From Clostridia bacterium (GTDB lineage Bacteria; Bacillota; Clostridia; Oscillospirales; Acutalibacteraceae), in NCBI GenBank assembly GCA_017440755.1, contig JAFSGP010000015.1, positions 1 to 64,000 on the forward strand: a stretch of DNA of 64,000 nt, read 5' to 3'. Positions 33,240-42,521 of this stretch are shown one piece after another. Below the pieces are notes generated by a model. That model made no database searches and was not told where the DNA came from. It saw only the letters and a list, made by a program, of their open reading frames with translations. Position numbers and translations under genes: made by a program. How positions within the stretch are numbered: position 1 is the first letter of the stretch; every line of letters begins with the position of its first letter.

Positions 33240-34760
33240 TTAAAGAATCAACAACTGTTCCAATTCCTCCGAAAGAGCATCCTTTTGAATATGGACCTTC
33301 ACTTCATTGGATAAAGCGTTGGTTTTAAGGTGCATAACAAGGCTCGTGATACCTGCTTTTTTGCGAAGCGGGGTAGTTATATTCTCTGCCGCAATCAGAT
33401 TTTTAGCCATAAATACGGTAACGTTTTTAGTAAAGCTACCGTAATAAGCGGTTATTTTACCGTTGTTAACGGCAATGCCGTTGTTTTGATAACTGAGGAC
33501 GGCGCTCAATGCTTTTACAGCAAATATAATGGCTCCCACGCCTGCTATTGCAGCAGCAACGGCGGCAATAACGGAGGAGGACACCCCAAACAGCAGCATA
33601 GGCAGAATGGCTTGCAACATCACGACACCCGTAACAATGCCAAGGGTCAAAGCAAACCACGATACGAACGAGAAATAGGAAACAGACTTAGTCTGCTTCT
33701 TGTCCGGAACATAATCCGGCAATACTTTAGCCAATATTTCGCCGATCTCATCGTATTTGCAAAACGGAACAAGCACACCAAGGTCAGCGGCGTTGTTGTT
33801 TTCGCTGTCATTTGTGTATCCGATGACCTCCAACTTGATCACGGCAAAACCCAGCATCCGCTGAACAAGACTTTGGGAGATCTTAACCGCCTTGATCCGG
33901 TCATAGCTGAAGGCGTTGGTATGCCGCTCCAAAAGTCCGAAGGAAATCTGAATATCATTACCCCGTTTGGTGATGTTGAAGTCGTGGTATCCAACAAAGG
34001 AATGGATCATACACCCGACAAAGGAGAATACCGAGAATAACAGCATTGCGCCTACGGTAATTAACACGGCAACCAGGAAATACTCACCCCAGGTGCCGAG
34101 CGTGTCAAGCTGAAGCATCAGTTTGCATATACCGATAACGGTAATGGCTAACACGCCAAATACGGCGATACAAAACGCCGTTGAAAGGATGTTGATGAGC
34201 GTGTACAACAGCTTCTTTTTGGAAGTAAAACGATACAGGCTATCCTTGTCGGAGAGCAGCACTTCTTCTTTTGCATCCGCGGCGGTGCGCACGCCGCCTT
34301 CTTTCAGTGCGTTCAATTCGTCCAGCAGAGCATCAACCGTCTTTGCCTTTTCAACAATGGTGATCTCGGCCTGGTGAGAGGTGTTGGTAGAGCCGCTGTC
34401 AACCGTCAGGATCGCAATGCCGAACAGTCTGTGAAAGAGGTTCTGCTTTTTATTGATCGCGTGCACCTTCTTATAGTCCAAGACAGAGCGTTTTCTGAGC
34501 AGAACGCCTCGGTTGCATTTGATCTCCTTTTCCGTCAGTTCGTATCCGGAGGTCCTGTAATACAAAATTCGGTAAGCAATAAAGCAGAGATAGACCACCG
34601 CAAACGCGATCATCAAAAACGGGGTTGCCGTCACAATATCTTCCGTGTTTGCCTCTTCGTTGAGGAAGAAATCTTTAAGAAAGATAAACACGACCACAAA
34701 GCTGCTGAACAAATCCGACAACAAGCTGGAATAAATATATCCTTTGTCAAATCTCTTCAT
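33240..34760 (-). CDS. YdbT-like membrane protein with bacterial PH domains
   Basis: A 506-residue membrane protein: two N-terminal helices (about 12-32 and 45-66), then a bacterial PH (bPH2, YdbS/YdbT-type) domain starting YRTSGYELTEKEIKCNRGVL. Two more helix pairs (about 190-250, 365-420) alternate with further PH-like segments (about 258-330, 425-500). Function of YdbS/YdbT proteins is uncertain; B. subtilis relatives have been linked to resistance to antimicrobial peptides. It overlaps the smaller PH gene by 14 nt. The gene is AT-rich relative to its neighbours, as is the whole three-gene operon. Confidence 0.82.
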   Translation of the reverse strand: MKRFDKGYIYSSLLSDLFSSFVVVFIFLKDFFLNEEANTEDIVTATPFLMIAFAVVYLCFIAYRILYYRTSGYELTEKEIKCNRGVLLRKRSVLDYKKVHAINKKQNLFHRLFGIAILTVDSGSTNTSHQAEITIVEKAKTVDALLDELNALKEGGVRTAADAKEEVLLSDKDSLYRFTSKKKLLYTLINILSTAFCIAVFGVLAITVIGICKLMLQLDTLGTWGEYFLVAVLITVGAMLLFSVFSFVGCMIHSFVGYHDFNITKRGNDIQISFGLLERHTNAFSYDRIKAVKISQSLVQRMLGFAVIKLEVIGYTNDSENNNAADLGVLVPFCKYDEIGEILAKVLPDYVPDKKQTKSVSYFSFVSWFALTLGIVTGVVMLQAILPMLLFGVSSSVIAAVAAAIAGVGAIIFAVKALSAVLSYQNNGIAVNNGKITAYYGSFTKNVTVFMAKNLIAAENITTPLRKKAGITSLVMHLKTNALSNEVKVHIQKDALSEELEQLLIL

Positions 34761-35241
34761 TCTTTAGTTCCTCGATTCTCGTTTCCAAATTGCGCTCCAG
34801 CTCGTCGATCATACGGTCGGCCTCGTCGGTCGTAAGGGTGGAAATGTTAAAATTCGATCCTGCCGTTGAGATGGTAACGCCGCCGAGTTTCAGCATCATC
34901 ATAAGCGGACCTTGCGTTCTGTGGAGATCCTGGATCTGACAGACGGGGATCACCACTTTTTGTCTGAAAATCACGCCTTGTTTTACGATGATCCGCTTGT
35001 CGTCATAGCCCCAGGCATACATTTTGTAGCGCAGAGCCGGCATGATCAACGTAATGCCGAGGAGCAGAAGGACGGGTATCCCTATGCCCAACAAAACGGC
35101 AAGGGATACGTTGCTTGATGCGCCGGACAGATGCAAAACGATAGCCGCACTCGCAAATATGCCCACCAATGCCAGCGAAGCAAAAGCCGCGCGAATGTAC
35201 CATAATTTAAGAACGTTTTTATTCAACCTTTTCAGTTCCAC
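34747..35241 (-). CDS. YdbS-like PH-domain membrane protein
   Basis: A 164-residue protein with two membrane helices (about 17-35, 41-63) followed by a bPH2 domain (about 65-145). The domain contains MYAWGYDDKRIIVKQGVIFRQ..VVIPVCQIQDL, which is the YdbS consensus. The C-terminus is a charged coil. It is the partner of the YdbT-like gene, which it overlaps by 14 nt. In other Firmicutes the two products are thought to act together in the membrane. Confidence 0.82.
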   Translation of the reverse strand: MELKRLNKNVLKLWYIRAAFASLALVGIFASAAIVLHLSGASSNVSLAVLLGIGIPVLLLLGITLIMPALRYKMYAWGYDDKRIIVKQGVIFRQKVVIPVCQIQDLHRTQGPLMMMLKLGGVTISTAGSNFNISTLTTDEADRMIDELERNLETRIEELKNEEI

Positions 35242-35275
35242 TATGTATTCCTCCCAAAACTTTTTATGTACTGCC

Positions 35276-35617
35276 TCAATCCAAAACGACGGATTTTTTC
35301 TTGCCCTTCTTATTTTTCGGGAACTCTCGGATTCGGATCACGAAGTCAAGGTTAATCGCTTCAATGGCACCGCCCTTTTCCACCAAGATAGCGCCGTCGG
35401 TCACTTCTTTGATCGTACCTTCAAACTGATTGCTGTTAAAAGAATAGATCAGACATTCTTTGTCAATAAATTTTTTTGCCAGTTCTTTCATTTCTGTATT
35501 GCCCTCCGTTTTTCTTTTTTTAATAATTTTCTCAGCGATCGCTGTCTTATTGTTGCGTAGCATAATATAAAGGATAACCCACAGCATGATTATCGGTATG
35601 TATGTTGATGGATTCAT
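35276..35617 (-). CDS. DUF6897-like protein with N-terminal membrane helix
   Basis: A 113-residue protein: a membrane helix at about 5-20 (YIPIIMLWVILYIML), then a small Sm-like beta domain. That domain reads KFIDKECLIYSFNSNQFEG, GTIKEVTDGAILVEK, EAINLDFVIRIREFP and ends in a basic KNKKGKKKS tail. The beta domain resembles the clostridial DUF6897 family. The start at 35617 has AGGAG upstream and shortens the longest reading by 12 codons. It is the first recognised gene of the PH-domain operon behind the LexA-like promoter. Confidence 0.72.
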   Translation of the reverse strand: MNPSTYIPIIMLWVILYIMLRNNKTAIAEKIIKKRKTEGNTEMKELAKKFIDKECLIYSFNSNQFEGTIKEVTDGAILVEKGGAIEAINLDFVIRIREFPKNKKGKKKSVVLD

Positions 35618-35749
35618 TTTGAAAACTCCTGTACTACTCCGTTTTAGAAACACGGTTACACAAATTTGATAGCCGTCTTGTGTTTAGAAGCCGCCAAAAG
35701 CAGCGGGCAGCTTTGCCATAAACTTGGCAAAATACGCCACCTCCTTTAC

Positions 35750-35763
35750 AGAACGAATGTTCG
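35750..35763 (-). promoter_or_regulatory. LexA-like SOS operator of the PH-domain operon
   Basis: CGAACATTCGTTCT on the minus strand, with perfect GAAC/GTTC half-sites spaced by 4 nt. It starts 5 bp after the -10 box, the same geometry as the operator at 11912-11925. About 10 nt downstream is a strong AAAGGAGG (35747-35740) that would fit a 24-codon TTG-start reading frame (35730-35656) rather than any recognised gene. Confidence 0.6.
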
Positions 35764-35768
35764 CCACC

Positions 35769-35797
35769 AGTATACCGCACCGCGGCGGCATTGTCAA
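35769..35797 (-). promoter_or_regulatory. Consensus promoter of the PH-domain operon
   Basis: Minus strand: TTGACA, 17-bp spacer, TATACT. One of the strongest promoters in the window, as expected for a repressor-controlled gene. Confidence 0.75.
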
Positions 35798-35888
35798 GAA
35801 AATTCCCATATAGTATACCATTTTATATGCGAAAAGAAAAGAGCAAACCAAACTTTTTCAAAAATTCTGCCTCTTCGCACATTTCCTC

Positions 35889-35917
35889 TTGCATTTGGGG
35901 GCGGGGTGTGGTATGCT
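35889..35917 (+). promoter_or_regulatory. Promoter of the proline operon
   Basis: TTGCAT, 17-bp spacer, TATGCT, about 55 nt upstream of proB. Confidence 0.6.
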
Positions 35918-35972
35918 TTACTGTAATAAAGTGGAAAAACATCGGCTATCCAAGCAAAAGGAGCGAAAAACA

Positions 35973-36743
35973 ATGCGTATCGTTGTGAAGGTTGGCACCT
36001 CGACTCTGGCCCACGCCACGGGAATGTTGAATATCCGTCGGGTGGAGAAGCTGTGCGGTGTGCTCAGCGACCTGAAGAATGCGGGGCATCAGGTGGTGCT
36101 GGTTTCCTCCGGTGCTATCGGTATGGGTGTGGGCAAGCTGTCCCTGTCGGGGCGCCCCTCGGACATTCCCACCAAGCAGGCGGCTGCCGCCGTGGGGCAG
36201 TGCGAACTGATGTACACCTACGATAAGCTGTTCACCGAGCATAATCACACCGTTGCCCAGATTCTCATCACCGGTGCGGACCTGCAGAACGACGAGCGGC
36301 GGCAGAATTTCCACAACACCCTCTACCGTCTGCTGGAGCTGGGGGTACTGCCCGTCATTAACGAGAACGACTCGGTGGCCACCGAGGAGATTGTCATTGG
36401 CGACAACGACACGCTGGGCGCTATCGTTGCCACCCACGTGGGAGCGGACCTGCTGGTGCTGCTGTCGGATATCGACGGGCTGTACACCGCCGACCCCCAC
36501 ACCGACCCCGCCGCCCGCCTGCTGACGGTGGTGGAGGACATCACCTCCGAAATTGAGGCGATGACCGGCGGTGCGGGCAGTAAGCTGGGCACAGGCGGTA
36601 TGCAGACCAAAATTCACGCCGCTAGAATTGCCACCGAGGCGGGCATCGATATGGTGATTGCCAACGGACAGGACCCGTCGGTGCTGTACGATATTGTCGA
36701 GGGCAAGGCGGTAGGTACCCGTTTTGTTGCTAAGGAGGCGTAA
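35973..36743 (+). CDS. proB: Glutamate 5-kinase
   Basis: First step of proline synthesis: phosphorylates glutamate with ATP. The 256-residue protein is the short form, an amino acid kinase domain without the C-terminal PUA domain. Motifs: VVKVGTSTL (about 3-11), [13 protein letters not shown] (near 49), [11 protein letters not shown] (substrate, near 130), [11 protein letters not shown] and GTGGMQTKI (near 205). AAAAGGAG precedes the ATG at 35973; a longer reading starts inside the promoter. proA follows 4 nt later. Confidence 0.95.
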   Translation: MRIVVKVGTSTLAHATGMLNIRRVEKLCGVLSDLKNAGHQVVLVSSGAIGMGVGKLSLSGRPSDIPTKQAAAAVGQCELMYTYDKLFTEHNHTVAQILITGADLQNDERRQNFHNTLYRLLELGVLPVINENDSVATEEIVIGDNDTLGAIVATHVGADLLVLLSDIDGLYTADPHTDPAARLLTVVEDITSEIEAMTGGAGSKLGTGGMQTKIHAARIATEAGIDMVIANGQDPSVLYDIVEGKAVGTRFVAKEA

Positions 36744-36747
36744 TGCC

Positions 36748-37995
36748 GTGACCACATTGGAGATTTTACAGCGAGCCAAAGGGGCGTCTGCCGCTCTGTC
36801 CACGCTGACCACCGAAAAGAAAAACGCCGCTCTGCTGGCGATGGCACAGGCACTGGTGGCGGATACCGCCGCTATCCTCGCCGCCAACGAGGCGGATATG
36901 GAGGCGGCGAAGGACAGCATCAGCCAAGTGATGCTGGACCGTCTGGCGCTCACCGAGAGCCGCATTGCGGCGATGGCGGAGGGTATCCGTCAGGTGGCGG
37001 CGCTGCCTGACCCTGTGGGGCATACCCTGCAGGAGACCCGCCGCGCCGACGGGCTGTGCATTCGCCGCGTGTCGGTGCCCATCGGGGTGGTGGCGATTAT
37101 CTACGAGAGCCGCCCCAACGTGACCGCCGATGCCGCCGCCTTGGCGGTGAAGAGCGGCAACGTGTGCGTGCTGCGCGGCGGCAAGGAGGCGTACCGCTCC
37201 GCCGCCGCTATTGTGACGGCTTTGCGCCGTGGACTGACCGCGGCGGGGTTGGACCCCAATTTGGTTAACCTCATTGAGGATACCACCCGCCAGAGTGCGA
37301 ACGAATTGATGCGGGCGGATAAATACGTGGACCTGCTCATTCCCCGCGGCGGAGCAGGGCTGATTCGCGCCTGCGTGGAGAATGCCACCGTCCCCTGTAT
37401 CCAGACGGGTACGGGTATCTGCCACGTGTACGTGGACAAGGCGGCGGATTTGGATATGGCGGTGAACATCTTGGATAACGCCAAGATGAGCCGCCCCTCG
37501 GTGTGCAACGCCTGCGAGGTGTGTCTGGTGCATCGGGATATCGCCGCTGATTTTCTCCCGCGGCTGAAAGCTCGCCTGTGTAATCCTGCCCGTGAGCATA
37601 TTGCTGAGCTGCGGCTGGACGAAACAGCCGCCGCCGTCATTGACGGCAAGGCGGCGGGCGAGCAGGATTTCGACACGGAATTCCTCGATTATATCCTCGC
37701 CGTTAAGGTGGTGGCAGACGTGGAGGAGGCGATCTCCCACATCGCCGCCCATTCCACCCACCACAGCGAGGCGATTGTCACCGCCGATCCTGCGGCGGCG
37801 GACCGCTTTACGGCGGCGGTGGACAGTGCGGCGGTGTACGTCAACGCCTCCACCCGTTTCACCGACGGCGGCGAGTTCGGTCTGGGGTGCGAGATGGGCA
37901 TCTCCACCCAGAAGCTCCACGCCCGCGGACCGATGGGTCTGGCGGAATTGACCACCTACAAGTATGTGATTACCGGAGAGGGGCATACGCGATGA
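36748..37995 (+). CDS. proA: Gamma-glutamyl phosphate reductase
   Basis: Second step of proline synthesis: NADPH-dependent reduction of glutamyl phosphate. The protein (415 aa from the GTG at 36748) belongs to the aldehyde dehydrogenase fold. Visible motifs: [37 protein letters not shown], and the catalytic Cys in [13 protein letters not shown]. The C-terminus has [20 protein letters not shown] was chosen because AAGGAGG is 9 nt upstream. The stop overlaps the start of the next membrane-protein gene (ATGA). Confidence 0.95.
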   Translation: MTTLEILQRAKGASAALSTLTTEKKNAALLAMAQALVADTAAILAANEADMEAAKDSISQVMLDRLALTESRIAAMAEGIRQVAALPDPVGHTLQETRRADGLCIRRVSVPIGVVAIIYESRPNVTADAAALAVKSGNVCVLRGGKEAYRSAAAIVTALRRGLTAAGLDPNLVNLIEDTTRQSANELMRADKYVDLLIPRGGAGLIRACVENATVPCIQTGTGICHVYVDKAADLDMAVNILDNAKMSRPSVCNACEVCLVHRDIAADFLPRLKARLCNPAREHIAELRLDETAAAVIDGKAAGEQDFDTEFLDYILAVKVVADVEEAISHIAAHSTHHSEAIVTADPAAADRFTAAVDSAAVYVNASTRFTDGGEFGLGCEMGISTQKLHARGPMGLAELTTYKYVITGEGHTR

Positions 37996-38468
37996 AAAAG
38001 GGCAAAGAACTGTTGTGGTTTTTGCTGCCCTTCGTACTGCTGAATGTGTGGTCAATTGTCGGACCTGTTTTAATGATTTGGACATCCGGTGATCCGCTAC
38101 CCCAATTCGTCGGCGTTGGACACTACCTGTACCTGATGCTAAATGACCCGCTGGTTTTGCAGGTAACGGTTAGCACTCTGCTGGGAAGCTGGCTGGCAGC
38201 TGCCGTGCTTGGTGCGGCGTTGGGTGGTCTTGTGCTATTGTTACGGCGGTGGATTCCTCTGTTTCGTACTTGGTGGTATGTGGCGATATTCGCCTTGGCT
38301 GCCTTGACTATGTTGGGAATATGGGTCGCACAGATGCGGTTATTTCCCTCTTTCAATAACTGGACATATTTTCTGCAGACAGGTAATATCGCCGCCTTCT
38401 TCGTGTGGCTGGTGGAGTTGATATGGACGGCTGTGAAAAAGCCGAAACAGGAGGTCGAAACGGAATGA
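37992..38468 (+). CDS. Unknown membrane protein inside the proline operon
   Basis: A 158-residue protein with four hydrophobic helices (about 7-28, 55-82, 93-113, 130-150). It has a basic N-terminus ([10 protein letters not shown]) and a charged tail ending [11 protein letters not shown] recognise no family. It overlaps proA and proC by 4 nt on each side, so it is translated as part of the pro operon. Base composition is more AT-rich than in proA or proC, so it may have been inserted. A link to proline or osmolyte handling is only contextual. Confidence 0.75.
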   Translation: MKKGKELLWFLLPFVLLNVWSIVGPVLMIWTSGDPLPQFVGVGHYLYLMLNDPLVLQVTVSTLLGSWLAAAVLGAALGGLVLLLRRWIPLFRTWWYVAIFALAALTMLGIWVAQMRLFPSFNNWTYFLQTGNIAAFFVWLVELIWTAVKKPKQEVETE

Positions 38469-39274
38469 AAATCGGATTTATCGGCATCGGTAATATGGGC
38501 GGGGCGCTGGCCACCGCCGCCGCCAAGGCGGTGGGAGGCGACAGCCTGCTGCTGACCGATCTGTGCACGGAGAAGCTGGTGGGGCTGGCGGCAGCTCTGG
38601 GCGCCACCGCCACCGATACCGCCACCCTGGTGGCGCAGAGCGATTATATTTTCTTGGGGGTCAAGCCTCAGGTGCTGGAGCGGGTGCTCACCGACCTGCG
38701 CCCTGCCTTGGCGAATCGGGTGGTGCCGCCGGTGTTTATCACCATGGCGGCAGGCGTGCCGATGGAGTCGGTGCGCCGTTGGGTCGGCGGCTGTGAGGGC
38801 TACTGCCCCATTATCCGCATTATGCCTAATACCCCCGTGGCGGTGGGCTCCGGTATGGTGCTGTATGCGCTGTCTGCGGAGGTTACGGCGGGGCAGAAGG
38901 CGGACTTCTGTCGTATTCTGTCCGCCGCCGGCAAGCTCAGCGAGATGCCGGAGAAGCTCATCGACGCCGGCACCGCGGTGTCCGGCTGCGGTCCCGCCTT
39001 TGCGGCTTTGTTTATCGAGGCGCTGGCGGACGGCGGCGTGGAGTGCGGTCTGCCCCGTGGGCAGGCGCTGGAATTGGCCGTGCAGACGGTGCTGGGCACC
39101 GCCCGCCAGCTGCAGGCCACCGAGAGCCACCCCGCCGCCCTCAAGGACGCGGTGTGCTCCCCCGGCGGCTCCACCATTGCGGGCGTTCACGCGCTGGAGG
39201 CGGGCGGTTTCCGCTCGCTGGCGATGGACGCCGTCTCCGCCGCCTACGAGCGGACGCAGGAGTTAGCGAAATAA
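38465..39274 (+). CDS. proC: Pyrroline-5-carboxylate reductase
   Basis: Last step of proline synthesis: reduces P5C with NAD(P)H. The 269-residue protein has an N-terminal Rossmann motif GFIGIGNMGGALA (about 4-16), VKPQVLERVL (near 75) and RIMPNTPVAVGSGM (near 120). The C-terminal dimerisation domain carries the signature ALKDAVCSPGGSTIAGVHAL (about 225-244). Length is normal. It completes the proB-proA-orf-proC operon. Confidence 0.95.
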   Translation: MKIGFIGIGNMGGALATAAAKAVGGDSLLLTDLCTEKLVGLAAALGATATDTATLVAQSDYIFLGVKPQVLERVLTDLRPALANRVVPPVFITMAAGVPMESVRRWVGGCEGYCPIIRIMPNTPVAVGSGMVLYALSAEVTAGQKADFCRILSAAGKLSEMPEKLIDAGTAVSGCGPAFAALFIEALADGGVECGLPRGQALELAVQTVLGTARQLQATESHPAALKDAVCSPGGSTIAGVHALEAGGFRSLAMDAVSAAYERTQELAK

Positions 39275-39277
39275 CAC

Positions 39278-39320
39278 AAAAACAGCGGAGAGAACGAACC
39301 GTTCTCTCCGCTGTTTTTAT
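39278..39320. terminator. Bidirectional terminator between proC and trmB
   Basis: AACAGCGGAGAGAACG and CGTTCTCTCCGCTGTT form a 16-bp stem with A-rich and T-rich flanks; it serves both convergent genes. Confidence 0.92.
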
Positions 39321-39982
39321 ATCTTCGCCTCGACCCGATAAATCGGCAAGCCTTGGTCGATGAATTTCTGCTCGTACTCGGTGACGATGTTGCCCTCGAT
39401 GCCGTCGGTGTGGAGGTCCAGCGACACCGCCGTCAGGGTGTAGCCGCTCCCCGACAGGCTCTCCAGCGAGTATTGGAAGAACTCCCGCCCGTCGGTCTTT
39501 TGCACCAGGGAGGCGCCCTGCGCCAACAGCCCCTTATACATCTCCAGAAAATGGGGGTGGGTCAGCCGATGGGTGGCCTGCCGCTTTTTGGGGTAGGGGG
39601 TGGAGAAGTTGAGGTACAGCCGCTCCACACAACCGGCAGGAATAAAGCGGGGCAGATACTCCGCGTCCCCCCATAGAAAATGGACATTGGTCAGTCCCCG
39701 CTCCTGCGCTGCCTCACAGGCGGTCACCAGCACGTTGGCATACTTTTCCACCGCCAGAAAATTTTTATCGGGATTCTGTGCCGCCAATTGGCAAATAAAG
39801 CCACCCTTGCCGCAGCCGATTTCCAATTCCACAGGGTTGTTATTGCCGAAAATCGCCGATAAATTCAGGGTGTGCACCTCGTCGGTGTGGTCAAAGCGGA
39901 CGCTTTCCACCTGCATGTCGGTGAACAGATTTTCACAGTCTGCCAGCCGTTCATTCAGGTGCTTTTTTCGCCGCATTCGCAT
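39317..39982 (-). CDS. trmB: tRNA (guanine-N7-)-methyltransferase
   Basis: SAM-dependent enzyme that makes m7G46 in tRNA. The 221-residue protein has NPVELEIGCGKGGFI (SAM motif I, near 58), FLAVEKYANVL, NVHFLWGDAEYLPRF and LYLNFSTPYPKKRQATHRLT. The canonical NFSDPWPK is here NFSTPYPK, and the following H-RL and C-terminal TEYEQKF are conserved. The start at 39982 was chosen because AAAGGAG is 9 nt upstream. Monocistronic. Confidence 0.94.
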   Translation of the reverse strand: MRMRRKKHLNERLADCENLFTDMQVESVRFDHTDEVHTLNLSAIFGNNNPVELEIGCGKGGFICQLAAQNPDKNFLAVEKYANVLVTACEAAQERGLTNVHFLWGDAEYLPRFIPAGCVERLYLNFSTPYPKKRQATHRLTHPHFLEMYKGLLAQGASLVQKTDGREFFQYSLESLSGSGYTLTAVSLDLHTDGIEGNIVTEYEQKFIDQGLPIYRVEAKI

Positions 39983-40054
39983 AGTTTTTCGCTCCTTTTG
40001 CAAATTATACTGGTAATTTGCCGCAATATGTGTTACAATACATAAAAGGTGGGT

Positions 40055-40648
40055 CTATTCGCCCAACTGAATCACCAGCTGGGTTCCCGCGCGGCGCATC
40101 TGCGCGCCGCCGGTGAGCACCGACAGGTTGGTGCGGTACAGCAAAGAGGGGTCCGTGAGGAATTGCTCCTTGATTTGCTCCGCCTGCCACTTGTCCACCA
40201 CGTACATCGTGACGCTCAGCAGGGTCCGCTTGCCGTCCATCACGGAACAGGTGACCCGATAGCCGCCCTCTTCGGCGGGTTGGATATCCACTTTATTATC
40301 CTTTTCGATCTGACGGCGGCGCAGCAGGAGCAGCGCGGATTTCACCGACCGCTCCCGCAGGGTATAGGGAATGCGGGTGGCCAGCGACTCGCCGATCTGC
40401 CCACCGGTGATGGTGGTGGCGAGCATACGGTCCTCCCCCTGCACCAGATGCTGCAGGCGCAGCAGCTCCTCAATGGCCTCTTCGGTATCAAAATAGTTGG
40501 CCATTCCCCCGCCCACGATGATCTCGGTCACCTGATCGCGGTGAATGGGTTGCCCCGCAGAATGGAGCATGTAGCACAGCAGGATTTTAATCTCCTGTGC
40601 GGTGGTCAGTCCGCCCGGCTCCACACCGGCGGTGAATGCATCAGACAT
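40055..40648 (-). CDS. DUF4364 family protein
   Basis: A 197-residue protein with the DUF4364 pattern: an N-terminal winged-helix-like part (TTAQEIKILLCYMLHSAGQPI, VTEIIVGGGMANYFDTEEAI) and a beta-rich C-terminal part. The family is common in Clostridia and may bind DNA, but its function is unknown. AAAGGAG precedes the ATG at 40648. The gene is divergent from the lipoprotein gene at 40764. Confidence 0.82.
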   Translation of the reverse strand: MSDAFTAGVEPGGLTTAQEIKILLCYMLHSAGQPIHRDQVTEIIVGGGMANYFDTEEAIEELLRLQHLVQGEDRMLATTITGGQIGESLATRIPYTLRERSVKSALLLLRRRQIEKDNKVDIQPAEEGGYRVTCSVMDGKRTLLSVTMYVVDKWQAEQIKEQFLTDPSLLYRTNLSVLTGGAQMRRAGTQLVIQLGE

Positions 40649-40763
40649 AGCGATACTCCTTTGGTAATATCTAATGGGTGTATTATACACCATATTTCTG
40701 CAAAAGAAAAGACGTTGCGAGAGTTTTTATAAAACTTTTTCTCGCGTCAGGAGGGTCTATTTT

Positions 40764-41288
40764 ATGAAGACGTTGTGTAAGATTTTAGTATTGTGTTTGC
40801 TTTGTGCGGTTCTTTTCTGCGGCTGTAATGATAAGCCTGCCGAGAGTGAGCCAGATTACAGCGCCCTGATTTTGCCGCCGGTGGACCTGTCCATTGTCGA
40901 CTGCATCACCGCAGAGGAGCTGACCGCCATTATGGGCAGTCCAATGCAGCTGCTGGGCGTGTTCGAGGATAATTCCCAGGCGGTGTTCACCTCGGAGGAC
41001 GGGAGACACGTGGCGACGGTGAATATGAAGAATCAGACGTCTGCGGGCTTTGAGGCAGAGAAGAACGCCTCGCTGTTTTCCACCACGTTGCAGGACGGCG
41101 TAGGGGAAATGGCGTATTGGTGCGAGGATACGGAGACGGATAACGTCTGGCTGGAGTTTTACAGCGGCGGTTATGCGGTAACGGTGGGGGTAACCTGTCC
41201 CGAAACCGACGACCAGGCGCACAGCACGTATATTAAGCAGATTGCGGAGAAAATCCTCGGCAAGCTGCCTACTGATACACAGAATTAA
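40764..41288 (+). CDS. Small lipoprotein, unknown function
   Basis: A 174-residue exported protein with a lipoprotein signal peptide (KILVLCLLCAVLFCGC, lipidated Cys about 21), a short disordered stretch, then a compact domain. The phrases DCITAEELTAIMGSPMQLLG and VAVTVGVTCPETDD-like segments suggest a small beta sandwich. No known enzyme motif. AGGAGGG precedes the ATG. It lies 28 nt upstream of alr and may be cotranscribed with it, but this is not a typical pairing. Confidence 0.75.
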   Translation: MKTLCKILVLCLLCAVLFCGCNDKPAESEPDYSALILPPVDLSIVDCITAEELTAIMGSPMQLLGVFEDNSQAVFTSEDGRHVATVNMKNQTSAGFEAEKNASLFSTTLQDGVGEMAYWCEDTETDNVWLEFYSGGYAVTVGVTCPETDDQAHSTYIKQIAEKILGKLPTDTQN

Positions 41289-41316
41289 TCATTTCACGTT
41301 AGGCAGGGATGGATGA

Positions 41317-42498
41317 ATGAACGACGGGCTTTCCTTTATGCGGGAACGCACCTGGGCGCAGGTTGATATGGATGCCATCTGCCACAATTATCATACGATA
41401 CGCCGTCAACTGCGACCGGACGTCAAGCTGTGCTGCGTGGTTAAGGCCAATGCCTACGGTCACGGGGTCAGTCGGCTGGCGCCGCTGTATCGGGAGTTGG
41501 GGGCGGATTGGTTTGCCGTCTCCAACATTCAGGAGGCTATGCAGCTGCGGCGGTGTGGCATTACGGGTCCCGTATTGATTCTGGGATATACCCCGCCTGT
41601 CTGTGCCGCCCAGTTGGCGGAGAATGCTTTGTCCCAATGCGTGTACTCTGCGGAGTATGGTCACCAGTTGTCTGCCTGCGCGGCGGCAGCGGGGGTCACG
41701 GTAAAGATACATATTAAGGTGGATACCGGTATGGGCCGTATCGGTTTCGTTTGCCCCGATGGGGACGTGACCGAGATAGCCACCACCTGCCGTCTGGCAG
41801 GGCTGTTGCCGGAGGGCATTTTCACCCACTTTGCCTCGGCGGACGAGGGGGAGGCAGGGGACGCTTTCTCCGAGGAGCAGTATGCCGCCTTTATGACGGT
41901 GGTGGATAATCTGTCCGCCTGCGGCATTGCATTTGCGCTCCGCCATTGTGCCAACAGCGCGGCGCTGGCGGATTACCCCGCCTATCAGCTGGATATGGTG
42001 CGGGCAGGCATCGTGCTGTACGGGCTACCCCCTTCGGATCAGCTGCGCTGCGCCTTGGATTTGCAGCCCGCCATGTCCCTCCACTCGGTGATATCTCACG
42101 TCAAGACGGTGCCGGCGGGCACACCGCTTAGTTATGGTCGCACCTTCGTTACCCCCGCCGAGATGCGGGTTGCTACCGTTCCTATCGGCTATGCCGACGG
42201 CTACTGGCGACATAACGGTGCCGCAGGCGCATCGCTGACGGTGGCGGGACGTCGTGCGCCGATTGTGGGGCGGGTGTGTATGGACCAGCTGCTGATTGAC
42301 GTTACCCATTTACCCGCCGTGCACATCGGCGACAGGGTGGTGGTGTTCGGCACCGCGCCTGCCCTTACGGCACAGGAGCTGGCGGCACTGAATGACACCA
42401 TCGGCTATGAGGTGGTGTGCGGCGTCGGGGAGCGGGTCCCCCGTCTGTATACCCGCGGCGGTGAGGTCGTGGACGTGTTGGATAATATCTTGGAATAA
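41317..42498 (+). CDS. alr: Alanine racemase
   Basis: PLP enzyme interconverting L- and D-alanine for peptidoglycan. The 393-residue protein has the PLP lysine in [10 protein letters not shown] (K43), the TIM-barrel elements [11 protein letters not shown] and THFASADE, and [11 protein letters not shown]. The second catalytic residue, Tyr in LSYGRTFV, is near 268, followed by [10 protein letters not shown] and [13 protein letters not shown]. All catalytic elements are intact. ugd follows 23 nt later. Confidence 0.96.
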   Translation: MNDGLSFMRERTWAQVDMDAICHNYHTIRRQLRPDVKLCCVVKANAYGHGVSRLAPLYRELGADWFAVSNIQEAMQLRRCGITGPVLILGYTPPVCAAQLAENALSQCVYSAEYGHQLSACAAAAGVTVKIHIKVDTGMGRIGFVCPDGDVTEIATTCRLAGLLPEGIFTHFASADEGEAGDAFSEEQYAAFMTVVDNLSACGIAFALRHCANSAALADYPAYQLDMVRAGIVLYGLPPSDQLRCALDLQPAMSLHSVISHVKTVPAGTPLSYGRTFVTPAEMRVATVPIGYADGYWRHNGAAGASLTVAGRRAPIVGRVCMDQLLIDVTHLPAVHIGDRVVVFGTAPALTAQELAALNDTIGYEVVCGVGERVPRLYTRGGEVVDVLDNILE

Positions 42499-42521
42499 AA
42501 CAGGATAAGGAGATAAAACGT

